From positions 1-64,000 of the forward strand of contig NZ_JAQPCN010000006.1 in NCBI RefSeq assembly GCF_028464225.1: a stretch of DNA of 64,000 bases, written 5' to 3'. The first letter of the stretch is position 1; every line of letters starts with the position of its first letter. The position numbers were made by a program, and so were the translations under genes. Positions 7,265-14,980 of the stretch are shown piece by piece. The stretch comes from Zeaxanthinibacter sp. PT1. Its GTDB lineage: Bacteria > Bacteroidota > Bacteroidia > Flavobacteriales > Flavobacteriaceae. The notes below the pieces were generated by a model that saw only the letters and a list, made by a program, of their open reading frames with translations, did not search any database and was not told where the DNA came from.

Positions 7265-7424
7265 ACATTTTGTAATGTAAGTTTGAGAAAACCGACTCAG
7301 GAACTATAACAATCTTCAGAAAAATCTGAGGTCGCGAGGCATTTTTTCATAAAGTTTAAAGGTTAAGGAATTATCGCCATATCCCAGGTCTAACGCCGGG
7401 GACGCGACCTCTCTTTTCTTTTAT
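7265..7424 (+). ncRNA. Candidate structured small RNA
   Basis: Several perfect pairings fall in 160 nt: TACATT/AATGTA (7265-7280, loop TTGT), CGACTCAG (7294-7301) with CTGA-G-GTCG (7327-7335, one bulge) and GAGGTCGCG (7329-7337) with CGCGACCTC (7404-7412), the last followed by a T-rich tail to 7424. The second and third helices share 7329-7335 and exclude each other. A TATCTTAG at 7242-7249 could be a weak -7 box. Between two convergent genes the RNA would be free-standing. A 6S-like or other flavobacterial RNA is possible, but I cannot assign a family. Confidence 0.4.
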
Positions 7425-7562
7425 GTCTACTGGCATTGTCCTTTCTTTTAAAACCGACAGACAGGGCATTAGATGGTTCCTATCAATAACCAGTTCATCA
7501 AGCAGATTTATTAACCGCTCACACGGCCCAGCCAGGACAATCGAATATTCTGAAATTGTAAA

Positions 7563-7622
7563 ACTGCAAGGATTGTGCAGTGGATCTCATTAACTTAAGC
7601 CTGGGGCGGGGTTAAGAACCCC
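7563..7622 (-). repeat. Dispersed two-hairpin element, copy 2
   Basis: On the minus strand the 20-mer GGGGTTCTTAACCCCGCCCC (7622-7603) is followed after 21 nt by ACTGC (7581-7577), a 9-nt loop and GCAGT (7567-7563). Geometry is identical to copies 1 and 3. Confidence 0.75.
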
Positions 7623-7729
7623 TTCACTTCTAAACCGGGCAGGCACCTGCTATGGGGAATAGCATCCCGGCTACCCTAAATCCTCCTTAGAGCGAACCCA
7701 GGGAAATATTTAAAAAAGCACCTTATTTA

Positions 7730-8362
7730 TTAAGGAATATTGAGGTATTTATGCGTCTGTAGGGAAACTTTCCACTTGGGGTTGGCCATAACGTAATCCA
7801 CGATCATCGGGGTAACTTTGTCCCTGACACTCCATTCTGGTTGCAGGTACAGGATGCAATCATTATTGACTTTTGCCGCCTGTTCCTCGGCAAAAATCAG
7901 GTCGTGCTTATTGTATACAATTACTTTAAGCTCATTGGCCTTATCATAGATCGGACCTTCCGGAAGTTTGTTCTTTTTAGGGGAAAGGCATATCCAGTCC
8001 CAATGACCGGTCAGCTTATATGCCCCTGAAGTTTCAATGTGGATTTGCAGGCCTTTCTCCTTCAGAGCCTGCGTTAAAGGTCCCATATCCCAGGTTAGGG
8101 GTTCACCGCCCGTGATCACGATGGTTTTGGAATATTTAACCGCATTACTTACGATCTGTTCAATGGCCGTTGGCGGGTGAGTCTCGGCATTCCAGCTCTC
8201 TTTAACATCACACCAATGGCAGCCCACGTCACATCCTCCTACGCGGATAAAATAAGCAGCCGTCCCTTTGTGGAATCCCTCTCCCTGTATGGTATAGAAT
8301 TCCTCCATTAATGGAAGCATCAGCCCTTTATCTACCTGCTCTAAAATCGTTGTTGTCACCAT
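7730..8362 (-). CDS. queE: 7-carboxy-7-deazaguanine synthase
   Basis: A radical-SAM enzyme of 210 residues that contracts the ring of carboxytetrahydropterin to 7-carboxy-7-deazaguanine in queuosine/deazapurine synthesis. MEEFYTIQGEG is the QueE hallmark; C44xxxC48xxC51 binds the 4Fe-4S cluster, and VITGGEPLTWD is the SAM-binding GGE motif. A TTG 39 bp upstream would give a longer frame, but a perfect TATCTTTG -7 box (8374-8367) lies between it and ATG 8362, so I chose 8362. The -7 box ends 4 nt before the ATG, implying a leaderless or near-leaderless mRNA. Other queuosine genes are not in the window. Confidence 0.92.
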   Translation of the reverse strand: MVTTTILEQVDKGLMLPLMEEFYTIQGEGFHKGTAAYFIRVGGCDVGCHWCDVKESWNAETHPPTAIEQIVSNAVKYSKTIVITGGEPLTWDMGPLTQALKEKGLQIHIETSGAYKLTGHWDWICLSPKKNKLPEGPIYDKANELKVIVYNKHDLIFAEEQAAKVNNDCILYLQPEWSVRDKVTPMIVDYVMANPKWKVSLQTHKYLNIP

Positions 8363-8366
8363 GGCG

Positions 8367-8374
8367 CAAAGATA
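8367..8374 (-). promoter_or_regulatory. -7 box TATCTTTG for queE
   Basis: A full TAnnTTTG match on the minus strand ending 4 nt before the queE ATG. A TTG lies 24 nt further upstream (8401-8399), one base beyond the usual 17-23 spacing. Confidence 0.55.
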
Positions 8375-8474
8375 CGGTTTCAACCATAGTTTACGGGCCA
8401 AATAAGGCTAATTTTCGGCACGCATCATGGGCGATACAAATAAAAATTACCCTATTTTTATCAAAAATAACCAA

Positions 8475-9992
8475 ATGACCACCAAAGAAGCATTCAAGAC
8501 CCATATAGAAGAGGGCTATGCCACTAAAGGTGAGGCTATAATTATGGGCGCAGCCATGCTGGATGGGGAAGCTGTAACCGGCGCTCATGTGCGTATTCCA
8601 CTGAAAACTCTGAACCGTCATGGCCTGATCGCCGGAGCTACCGGAACCGGTAAGACCAAAACCCTTCAAGTATTAGCTGAAAACTTATCTGAAAAAGGTA
8701 TCCCCGTATTACTGATGGACCTTAAAGGAGACCTCAGCGGTCTGGCGCAACCCAGTCCCGGGCATCCTAAAATCGATGAGCGGCATGAAAGTATCGGGTT
8801 GCCCTTTACCGCCAGTTCATTTCCCGTGGAAATCCTCTCCCTTTCAGACCAGGATGGAGTTAAATTAAGAGCAACTGTATCTGAATTCGGACCGGTTCTA
8901 CTCTCCAGGATCCTCGATCTATCGGTTACCCAAGAGGGCATTGTCGCTGTAATCTTTAAATATTGTGACGACCATAAACTTCCATTATTAGATCTTAAGG
9001 ATTTTAAAAAAGTACTGCAATACGCTACAGGTGAAGGGAAGAAAGAGTTTGCAAAGGAATACGGGCGAATCTCCACGAGCTCTACCGGTACCATATTGAG
9101 GAAAGTCATAGAACTGGAACAACAAGGTGCAGACCTCTTCTTTGGTGAAAAGTCTTTTGAAGTTGACGACCTGACACGGATTGATGAAAATGGTCAAGGC
9201 TATATCAATATTATACGGCTCACCGATATACAGGACAAGCCAAAATTATTTTCCACTTTCATGCTCAGCCTCCTGGCCGAGGTCTACGACCGTTTCCCCG
9301 AACAGGGAGATAGTGACAGGCCAGAGCTGATTCTATTCATCGATGAGGCACACCTTATTTTTAAAGAAGCTTCCAAGGCACTCCTCGAGCAGATAAAAAG
9401 TATTGTAAAGTTGATACGATCTAAAGGCATCGGCCTGTATTTTGTCACCCAGAATCCTACCGACGTTCCAAACGAGGTGTTGGCGCAGCTGGGTCTAAAA
9501 GTTCAGCATGCCTTACGTGCTTTCACCGCACGTGATCGAAAAGCCATAAAGCTTACTGCCGAGAACTATCCTGATTCCGAATATTACGATACCAAGGAAG
9601 TGCTTACCTCCCTGGGTATCGGGGAGGCATTGATCTCTGCCCTTGATGAGAAAGGAAGGCCTACTCCACTAGCAGCTACACTGTTGAGGGCTCCGATGAG
9701 CCGGATGGATGTTCTGACTTCTGATGAATTGGAAGAGGTCATCGATAATTCCAAACTCGTAAGAAAATATAACGAGGTCATCGACCGCGAAAGCGCCTAT
9801 GAACTCCTGAATGAAAAGATTGAGCTCGCTGAAAAAGAGGCCGAAAAAGAAGCCGAGCGAGAGAAAGAACGGCAACCTCGAAGCAGCAGTTCCAGGCGAA
9901 GAAGCACCCGCCAGGACCCCATTGTCAAAGTATTGACCAGTGCCACCTTTATTCGTGGAGTACTGGGTGTATTAAAAAAAGTTATCCGCTAA
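8475..9992 (+). CDS. HerA-helicase-like ATPase (DUF853 family)
   Basis: 505 residues. Walker A GATGTGKT (54-61) is followed by VLLMDLKGDLSGLAQP; Walker B is LILFIDEAHLIF, and GLYFVTQNPTDVP follows, all typical of the DUF853 / HerA C-terminal family of hexameric motor ATPases. The C-terminus has a charged Lys/Glu/Arg stretch predicted to be helical. The family's cellular job is uncertain; it is widely annotated as helicase-like without a known partner. An ATG at 8427 is in frame, but the conserved family start resembles MTTKEAF at 8475. The next two genes follow at 6 and 26 bp, so the three probably form an operon. Confidence 0.85.
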   Translation: MTTKEAFKTHIEEGYATKGEAIIMGAAMLDGEAVTGAHVRIPLKTLNRHGLIAGATGTGKTKTLQVLAENLSEKGIPVLLMDLKGDLSGLAQPSPGHPKIDERHESIGLPFTASSFPVEILSLSDQDGVKLRATVSEFGPVLLSRILDLSVTQEGIVAVIFKYCDDHKLPLLDLKDFKKVLQYATGEGKKEFAKEYGRISTSSTGTILRKVIELEQQGADLFFGEKSFEVDDLTRIDENGQGYINIIRLTDIQDKPKLFSTFMLSLLAEVYDRFPEQGDSDRPELILFIDEAHLIFKEASKALLEQIKSIVKLIRSKGIGLYFVTQNPTDVPNEVLAQLGLKVQHALRAFTARDRKAIKLTAENYPDSEYYDTKEVLTSLGIGEALISALDEKGRPTPLAATLLRAPMSRMDVLTSDELEEVIDNSKLVRKYNEVIDRESAYELLNEKIELAEKEAEKEAEREKERQPRSSSSRRRSTRQDPIVKVLTSATFIRGVLGVLKKVIR

Positions 9993-9998
9993 ATTCCA

Positions 9999-10547
9999 AT
10001 GAACAAAACAACTATGTCGGCAGCGATGGTTGCCCTATTCGCACTTTCAGCGTGCCAGAGTGAAAAAGAAAACAAATTTGAAATCGGTATAAATCATGTG
10101 GGAACCCTTCAAAAAACTACTGCTGTTGATGAATTAGAAGGTATTTTTTCCGGTGATTCACTGGTCAGGGATACTCCGGCTTTCGGTATCAGTGATCCCC
10201 GTATCAAGGTTTATGAAAAAGGGGGCGATCACCTGTTGACACTAACCCCTGGCACAGATAGCCTGAAGACAATAGAGAACATCAACATCCACGACCCACG
10301 ATTCAGAACGGAAGAAGGTGTTAGCCTGGAAAGCACGTTTAAAGATATCAGGGATAACTATTCTATTAAAAAACTGGTTACCTTCAGGAACAATGTTGTG
10401 GTTTTCATCAAAGAGAGTGATGTTTATTTTACCATTGACAGGAAAGAACTTCCGGAAAACTTACGCTATAACCCTGATGCCAAGATAGAAGCCGTACAAA
10501 TCCCTGACGCGGCTAAGATCAAGTATATGATGGTGGGCTGGGAATAA
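9999..10547 (+). CDS. Lipoprotein of unknown function
   Basis: 182 residues with a clear lipoprotein signal (ALSAC, Cys19). The mature part is a soluble mixed alpha/beta-looking domain containing GISDPRIKVYEKGGDHLLTL and a later NNVVVFIKESDVYFTIDRKE segment. I recognise no named domain. It starts 6 bp after the HerA-like gene and precedes the YitT-family gene by 26 bp, so it is likely co-transcribed; this does not define its function. Confidence 0.8.
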   Translation: MNKTTMSAAMVALFALSACQSEKENKFEIGINHVGTLQKTTAVDELEGIFSGDSLVRDTPAFGISDPRIKVYEKGGDHLLTLTPGTDSLKTIENINIHDPRFRTEEGVSLESTFKDIRDNYSIKKLVTFRNNVVVFIKESDVYFTIDRKELPENLRYNPDAKIEAVQIPDAAKIKYMMVGWE

Positions 10548-10573
10548 GGCCCCCTGAAAAAAAGACACACTGT

Positions 10574-11548
10574 ATGAACCCATTCTTACATTCCATCCTG
10601 CTTGAACGAGCCAAGCGAAAACTCATGAAGAAACACCAGGGTGTCTATACACAAAAGGACCTGGTCAGTGAAATACGTATAGAACAGGTAGAACTGGTTC
10701 ATTTCCTGAAAGAATTATTATACCTGATGATCGGAGTCGCCTCTGCCGGATTTGGATTAAAGGGTTTTTTATTGCCAAATGATTTTATTGACGGAGGTGC
10801 CACTGGTCTGTCACTTTTAATACGGGTACTCTCCGGGTGGCCCCTGGGTCTTCTCCTGCTGATCGTAAACCTCCCGTTCATAGTTCTTGGCGCAAGAAGC
10901 ATAGGTCGAAAATTCGCTATTAAAAGTATCGCATCCATTCTTGCCCTGGCTATAGTGGTTCACTTTATTCCGTACCCCGTAGTTACCGATGACAAGCTGC
11001 TGATTTCCGTATTCGGAGGATTCTTTCTCGGCTTGGGAATTGGAATGGCGATGCGTGGTGGTGGAGTGATTGATGGCACGGAGGTTCTGGCGATTTACCT
11101 GAGTCGGAAATGGCATATTACCGTTGGAGATTCCCTGCTATTGATCAACCTGGTCATCTTCTCTGCCGGCGCATATCTCCTGGGGGTTGAAACGGCCTTA
11201 TATGCAATTCTGACTTACCTTGTAGCGGCGAAAACGGTGAATTACGTGGTTGACGGTGTTGAAGAATATATCGGAGTTACCATTATTTCTGATCAACACG
11301 AAGCGATCCGGGTAATGCTTACCGAAAAAATGGGTAGGGCATGTACCATTTATATGGGAAAACAGGGCTACAGCAAATATGGAGGAAGCAGGAAAGAAAC
11401 TGAAATCATATATACCGTGGTCACCAGGCTTGAACTGGCTCGCCTGAGTACCGAAATCGATAAGATTGATAAAAAAGCATTCATCGTTATGGATTTGGTC
11501 AAAGACCTGAGAGGGGGTATGATTAAAAAGAGACCCTTAAATATTTGA
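10574..11548 (+). CDS. YitT-family membrane protein (DUF161/DUF2179)
   Basis: 324 residues. After a basic N-terminal 45 residues come about five to six membrane segments with the family signatures GFLLPNDFIDGGATGLSLL and GGGVIDGTEVLAIYLSRK. The C-terminal soluble domain (about 225-315) with MGRACTIYMGKQGYSKYG and EIIYTVVTRLELARL is DUF2179. The family is conserved in bacteria but its transport or sensing role is not established. It is the last gene of the probable three-gene run starting at 8475. Confidence 0.87.
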   Translation: MNPFLHSILLERAKRKLMKKHQGVYTQKDLVSEIRIEQVELVHFLKELLYLMIGVASAGFGLKGFLLPNDFIDGGATGLSLLIRVLSGWPLGLLLLIVNLPFIVLGARSIGRKFAIKSIASILALAIVVHFIPYPVVTDDKLLISVFGGFFLGLGIGMAMRGGGVIDGTEVLAIYLSRKWHITVGDSLLLINLVIFSAGAYLLGVETALYAILTYLVAAKTVNYVVDGVEEYIGVTIISDQHEAIRVMLTEKMGRACTIYMGKQGYSKYGGSRKETEIIYTVVTRLELARLSTEIDKIDKKAFIVMDLVKDLRGGMIKKRPLNI

Positions 11549-11625
11549 TCATTTTTCGCTCCTATGATTACGTCAGCTTCATTATAATTCCCAGAAAACT
11601 CCTTGGCTGCAACACGGTCGTTGAC

Positions 11626-11686
11626 GGGGCCAAGCCCCCTCCCCTTGCGGTTAATTTAAGGTTTCAGACTGCAAAAAACATGCATA
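11626..11686 (+). repeat. Dispersed two-hairpin element, degenerate copy 4
   Basis: GGGGCCAAGCCCCCTCCCC (11626-11644) resembles the GGGGTTCTTAACCCCGCCCC core. After 23 nt comes ACTGC (11668-11672), a 9-nt loop and GCATA. The same order and loop length suggest a decayed family member. Confidence 0.45.
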
Positions 11687-11698
11687 TGGATTCCAAAT

Positions 11699-11726
11699 TT
11701 GGATGGACTGTATTTTCGTATTTTTG
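11699..11726 (+). promoter_or_regulatory. Consensus Bacteroidota promoter TTG-N17-TATTTTTG
   Basis: TTG at 11699-11701, a 17-nt spacer and TATTTTTG at 11719-11726, a full match to the consensus. The predicted transcript starts around 11732, 12 nt before ATG 11744. It excludes the in-frame TTG 11699 as a start codon. Confidence 0.75.
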
Positions 11727-11743
11727 AGCGTTCAGTGCTTCCT

Positions 11744-12583
11744 ATGAAAAAACATATTCAGAAATACGTCCCCAGGGTCTACGGCATCCTTTTTAACAGC
11801 CTTTCTTACGTGCATCCCGATCTTGCCGCAAAGCAGGCATTTAAAACTTTTTCAAAAGTCAGGAAAGGCAGACCTACTGACGAACAGCAAGAATTTTTAA
11901 GTCAGGCAAGTATTACTACCGAGATTATTTCCGGGCATCAAATTCAAGTATACCAATGGCCGGGACCGGGTAAAACGGTTCTCCTGGTTCACGGTTGGGA
12001 AAGTAACAGCTCCCGTTGGAAAAACCTCATCCACTACCTGAGGGAGGCGGGTTTTAATATTTTTGCTTTTGATGCTCCCGGCCATGGTAATTCTACCGGC
12101 AAATACCTTCATGTTCCGTTATATTCAGAATGCGTCGCTTATATGGTAGATAAATACCATCCCAAATATATCATCGGCCATTCCGTTGGAGGTATGACCA
12201 CTCTCTACACCCATTACAGGATCCCCAGGCTTCCTATACAAAAAATTGTGACCATCGGTTCTCCCTCAGAATTCCACGAGATTATGGCACACTTCAAATC
12301 CCTGCTTACGCTCAACGAGAAAGTGATGCAATCCCTGGAAGCCTATGTATCCTCCAGGTTTGGTGTCCGTATTGAAGAGTTCTCTTCTGCCCGTTTTGTA
12401 AAAGAAAGTAAGGTGCCCGGGCTATTATTCCACGACCGCTTTGATACCATTACCCCTTACCACGCATCAGAAAGCGTTCACAGGCATTGGCAAAACAGTA
12501 TGCTGGTGACGACAGAAGGCCTGGGCCATTCCATGCACCAGGAAGAAGTGAACGAACAGATCATATCTTTCTTACAGCAATAG
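11744..12583 (+). CDS. Alpha/beta hydrolase
   Basis: 279 residues with the alpha/beta-hydrolase layout: oxyanion region VLLVHGWESNSSRW, strand FDAPGHGNS, nucleophile elbow GHSVGG, acid-bearing strand LLFHDRFDTITPY and catalytic His in EGLGHSMHQ. The substrate (an ester or lactone) is not indicated. The start at 11744 follows a consensus promoter at 11699-11726; the longer frame would run through that promoter. No signal peptide, so probably cytoplasmic. Confidence 0.87.
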   Translation: MKKHIQKYVPRVYGILFNSLSYVHPDLAAKQAFKTFSKVRKGRPTDEQQEFLSQASITTEIISGHQIQVYQWPGPGKTVLLVHGWESNSSRWKNLIHYLREAGFNIFAFDAPGHGNSTGKYLHVPLYSECVAYMVDKYHPKYIIGHSVGGMTTLYTHYRIPRLPIQKIVTIGSPSEFHEIMAHFKSLLTLNEKVMQSLEAYVSSRFGVRIEEFSSARFVKESKVPGLLFHDRFDTITPYHASESVHRHWQNSMLVTTEGLGHSMHQEEVNEQIISFLQQ

Positions 12584-12653
12584 GCTCTTTAGCCTTTAAC
12601 AATAGTTTTAGAAATTGAGCTGGGGCATTTCTTATATTTAAAATAAAACTAAG

Positions 12654-12902
12654 ATGCCAAAAGATAATATTCCATCAGTAAAGAACGAAGAGCAATATGA
12701 AGCGCTACGGGATAAAGGCTATAGTAAAGAAAAAGCCGCTCGTATAGCCAATACAGAGGATTCCGGTACAAAGGGAGGCCACGCCTCCAAATACGAAGAC
12801 AGGACCAAAGAAGAGCTCTATGACCAAGCCAAGGAGATCGGTATAGAAGGTCGTTCTAAAATGACTAAGAAAGAATTAATTAAAGCATTAAGAAATCACT
12901 AA
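12654..12902 (+). CDS. Small Rho-N-domain-containing protein
   Basis: 82 residues, highly charged. The N-terminal half ([20 protein letters not shown]) is a short helical motif seen in DUF7218-like proteins, and the C-terminal half ([29 protein letters not shown]) is the SAP-like helix-turn-helix of the Rho-termination-factor N-terminal domain. Such small proteins are common in Bacteroidota and probably bind nucleic acid or respond to stress; that is inference. It lies 5 bp before the VOC gene, suggesting co-transcription. Confidence 0.82.
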   Translation: MPKDNIPSVKNEEQYEALRDKGYSKEKAARIANTEDSGTKGGHASKYEDRTKEELYDQAKEIGIEGRSKMTKKELIKALRNH

Positions 12903-12907
12903 TTACT

Positions 12908-13330
12908 ATGACTAGCATAACACCATTCCATGTTGCAATTCCCGTGCACAACTTAGATGAATGCCGCGCTTTTTACCGCGATGTCCTCGAGTGTGAGGAA
13001 GGAAGAAGCAGTGATCACTGGGTAGATTTTAACCTCTTTGGCCACCAACTTGTTATTCATTATAAACCAAAATCGAACGAAGAACTACATGCAAATCCTG
13101 TAGATGGTAAACAAGTTCCTGTTCCACATTACGGGGTAGTCCTACCCTGGGACACTTTCCAGGCTTTTGCAGATAAGTTGCAGGGAAGGAATATGGAGTT
13201 TGTTATAGAGCCTTATATCCGATTTAAAGGTGAAGTAGGTGAACAAGCGACTATGTTCTTCCTGGATCCTGCCGGAAACGCCTTGGAATTCAAGGCATTT
13301 AAAGACATGGACCAGCTGTTCGCTAAATAA
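12908..13330 (+). CDS. VOC-family (glyoxalase/dioxygenase fold) protein
   Basis: 140 residues forming two beta-alpha-beta-beta-beta halves: [21 protein letters not shown] and [32 protein letters not shown] near the end supplies the usual metal-ligand Glu. The family covers glyoxalases, extradiol dioxygenases and resistance proteins; the substrate is not predictable. It starts 5 bp after the Rho-N small protein. Confidence 0.87.
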   Translation: MTSITPFHVAIPVHNLDECRAFYRDVLECEEGRSSDHWVDFNLFGHQLVIHYKPKSNEELHANPVDGKQVPVPHYGVVLPWDTFQAFADKLQGRNMEFVIEPYIRFKGEVGEQATMFFLDPAGNALEFKAFKDMDQLFAK

Positions 13331-13372
13331 TTTACACTCTCCACGTTTCCAGACACTTAAAGGTTAAAATCG

Positions 13373-13403
13373 TTGATTTTCGCATGATTATTCTTTACCT
13401 TAA
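13373..13403 (+). promoter_or_regulatory. Possible promoter TTG-N20-TACCTTAA
   Basis: TTG (13373-13375) and TACCTTAA (13396-13403) with 20-nt spacing lie 25 bp before the NmrA-family ATG. The -7 box departs from TAnnTTTG at two bases. Confidence 0.4.
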
Positions 13404-13427
13404 ATAGGTATTCTAAACAACTCAATC

Positions 13428-14387
13428 ATGGAAAAAAAAATTATCGCCGTAGTGGGGGCTACAGGTGCACAAGGAGGCGGGCTTGTCAACGCCATCCTGA
13501 ACGACCCTGATCAGGAATTCGGTGTACGCGTTCTTACGCGTGACCCCAAATCTGACAAAGCAAAAGCCCTGAAAGAAAGAGGAGCAGAAATTGCTCATGC
13601 CGATGTCAATGACAAGGAAAGTCTCGTAAAGGCTTTTAAAGGAGCTTATGGAGCCTTTTGTGTAACGTTTTTCTGGGATCATTTTTCCGCAGAAATCGAG
13701 ATGGAACAAGCCAAGTTGATGGCCGAAGCTGCAGAAGCGGCAGGATTGCAACACCTTATCTGGTCTACCCTGGAGGACACCCGGAACTGGGTTCCCCTGG
13801 AGGATAAGCGAATGCCAACCCTGCAGGAAAAATATAAAGTCCCTCATTTTGATGCCAAAGGAGCCTCAGATAAATATTTTAAAGACTCAAAGGTTCCTGT
13901 AACACTCTTAAGAACATCCTTCTACTGGGAAAACTTTATACATTTTGGTATGGCGCCGAAAAGAGGTGACGATGGTACCCTGGCACTGGTGATGCCTTTA
14001 GAAGAAGCTAAAATGCCCAGTATGTGTGTCGAGGATATCGGTCGTTGTGCCCTGGGAATTTTTAAGGCAGGGAAACGATACCAAGGGAAAACCATAGGGA
14101 TTTCCGGTGAATTCCTTTCCGGTAAACAGATGGCAGACACCTTTAGCGAAGTATTTGGTGAAAAGGTCAAATATGTTTCCGTACCTCATGATGTATACAG
14201 AGGGTTCGATTTCCCGGGTGCAGATGATCTGGGAAATATGTACCAGTTTAAAGTGGATTTGGAAGAGGATTACTGTGGCAACCGCGACCTAGAATTGTCC
14301 AGAAAATTAAATCCGAAATTAGAGACATTTCACGGATGGCTCGTCCGGCATAAGGAACAGATTCCCATGGAAACCCAAACCGCTTAA
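13428..14387 (+). CDS. NmrA-family NAD(P)-binding protein
   Basis: 319 residues. The N-terminal Rossmann glycine motif is VVGATGAQGGG (GxxGxxG), followed by VRVLTRDP, as in NmrA/HSCARG atypical short-chain reductases that bind NADP without an obvious catalytic tyrosine. MPSMCVEDIG and the C-terminal FKVDLEEDYCGNRDLELSR fit the same group. In other organisms such proteins act as redox sensors or quinone reductases; the role here is unknown. It is a single-gene unit with its own promoter candidate and a strong terminator. Confidence 0.88.
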   Translation: MEKKIIAVVGATGAQGGGLVNAILNDPDQEFGVRVLTRDPKSDKAKALKERGAEIAHADVNDKESLVKAFKGAYGAFCVTFFWDHFSAEIEMEQAKLMAEAAEAAGLQHLIWSTLEDTRNWVPLEDKRMPTLQEKYKVPHFDAKGASDKYFKDSKVPVTLLRTSFYWENFIHFGMAPKRGDDGTLALVMPLEEAKMPSMCVEDIGRCALGIFKAGKRYQGKTIGISGEFLSGKQMADTFSEVFGEKVKYVSVPHDVYRGFDFPGADDLGNMYQFKVDLEEDYCGNRDLELSRKLNPKLETFHGWLVRHKEQIPMETQTA

Positions 14388-14393
14388 ATACAG

Positions 14394-14426
14394 GCCCGGT
14401 GGTGATTTTGCTACCGGGCTTTTTTT
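14394..14426 (+). terminator. Intrinsic terminator after the NmrA-family gene
   Basis: GCCCGGTGG pairs with CTACCGGGC (9 bp with one G-T pair, 8-nt loop) and is followed by seven T. A classical Rho-independent terminator 6 bp past the stop codon. Confidence 0.85.
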
Positions 14427-14784
14427 GATCCATTCACTTATTTAATCCTGAATAGAATTGCCACAGCCAACGAATTCATATATTCCATCATTCTTTGAGA
14501 CCTGTATATCTTCAGTGCGGTTCAGTAAGTTCAGAACGCTCCTCCGGTCCGCAAACCAGGCAAAGGAAGAACACTCCAACAAATAGAGAAGTGAATTTAT
14601 TAGTATTCGTAACAGTTACTTTTCCACGTAAAAAGCAATCTTGGCTTAGATTGTCAAGTTGTGCCCGTCTTACCACAATTGATTCTGTGGTTCGCTACAA
14701 TCCATAGATTACCATACCAAAACCCTAAACCTCAACGTTATATTAGTAGTAACTCGGTAATCATACCTACTAAATTAGTGAGTC
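14427..14784. other. Spacer without recognisable gene
   Basis: 358 bp lying between a terminator and a small lipoprotein frame. I see no promoter of the TAnnTTTG type and no recognisable protein. A short AAACCCT-AAACCTC stretch near 14725 is similar in phase to the heptamer arrays elsewhere. Confidence 0.4.
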
Positions 14785-14937
14785 ATGCGAATGCTGATCA
14801 TTTATGTCATCTTACTCCTCTGTTCCATCCTGGCCTTTGCCGGGTGTACCAATGATGAAGGAAGTAAGGATCTGGACGTGATAACGCCTGCAGATTCTAC
14901 CATGGGGATAGCGATGAATTTTGAGCTTAGGCCATAA
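14785..14937 (+). CDS. Small (50-residue) lipoprotein candidate
   Basis: ATG at 14785 opens a 50-codon frame with a textbook lipoprotein signal: MRM, a hydrophobic LLIIYVILLLCSILAF-like core and AGC with Cys21. A polar 29-residue mature part follows (TNDEGSKDLDVITPADS and so on). It ends with TAA just before the terminator serving the opposite strand. It could be a real small lipoprotein or the surviving 5' end of a decayed one. An alternative ATG is two codons in. Confidence 0.5.
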   Translation: MRMLIIYVILLLCSILAFAGCTNDEGSKDLDVITPADSTMGIAMNFELRP

Positions 14938-14961
14938 AAAAACCCTCTCAGGGAGAGGGTT
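14936..14961 (-). terminator. Intrinsic terminator of the M13 peptidase gene
   Basis: On the minus strand AACCCTCTC (14961-14953) pairs with GAGAGGGTT (14949-14941) around a 3-nt loop and is followed by a T-run (14942-14936), 20 bp past the peptidase stop codon. Confidence 0.85.
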
Positions 14962-14980
14962 CAATTCAAATCACTATTTT

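Larger units (their letters stand above)
7115..7729. other. Long spacer between convergent genes, no protein gene seen
   Basis: 615 bp without a supported reading frame. It contains a group of complementary segments that suggests a small structured RNA (7265-7424) and, on the minus strand, copy 2 of the 60-nt dispersed element (7563-7622), followed by a GCAGG-CA-CCTGC... palindrome near 7639-7650. The rest (7425-7560) shows nothing I can name. Confidence 0.6.

Noticed and set aside
7265-7424. Assignment as 6S RNA, SRP RNA or tmRNA
   Set aside because: The conserved sequence cores of SRP RNA and tmRNA are absent and 6S structure could not be confirmed by eye; kept only as an unnamed candidate.
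11545-11727. Plus-strand frame of 60 codons after yitT
   Set aside because: Covers the degenerate repeat copy and the consensus promoter of the hydrolase gene.
14495-14707. Plus-strand frame of 70 codons downstream of the NmrA-family gene
   Set aside because: Low-complexity, no family resemblance, no promoter or upstream context; probably chance.
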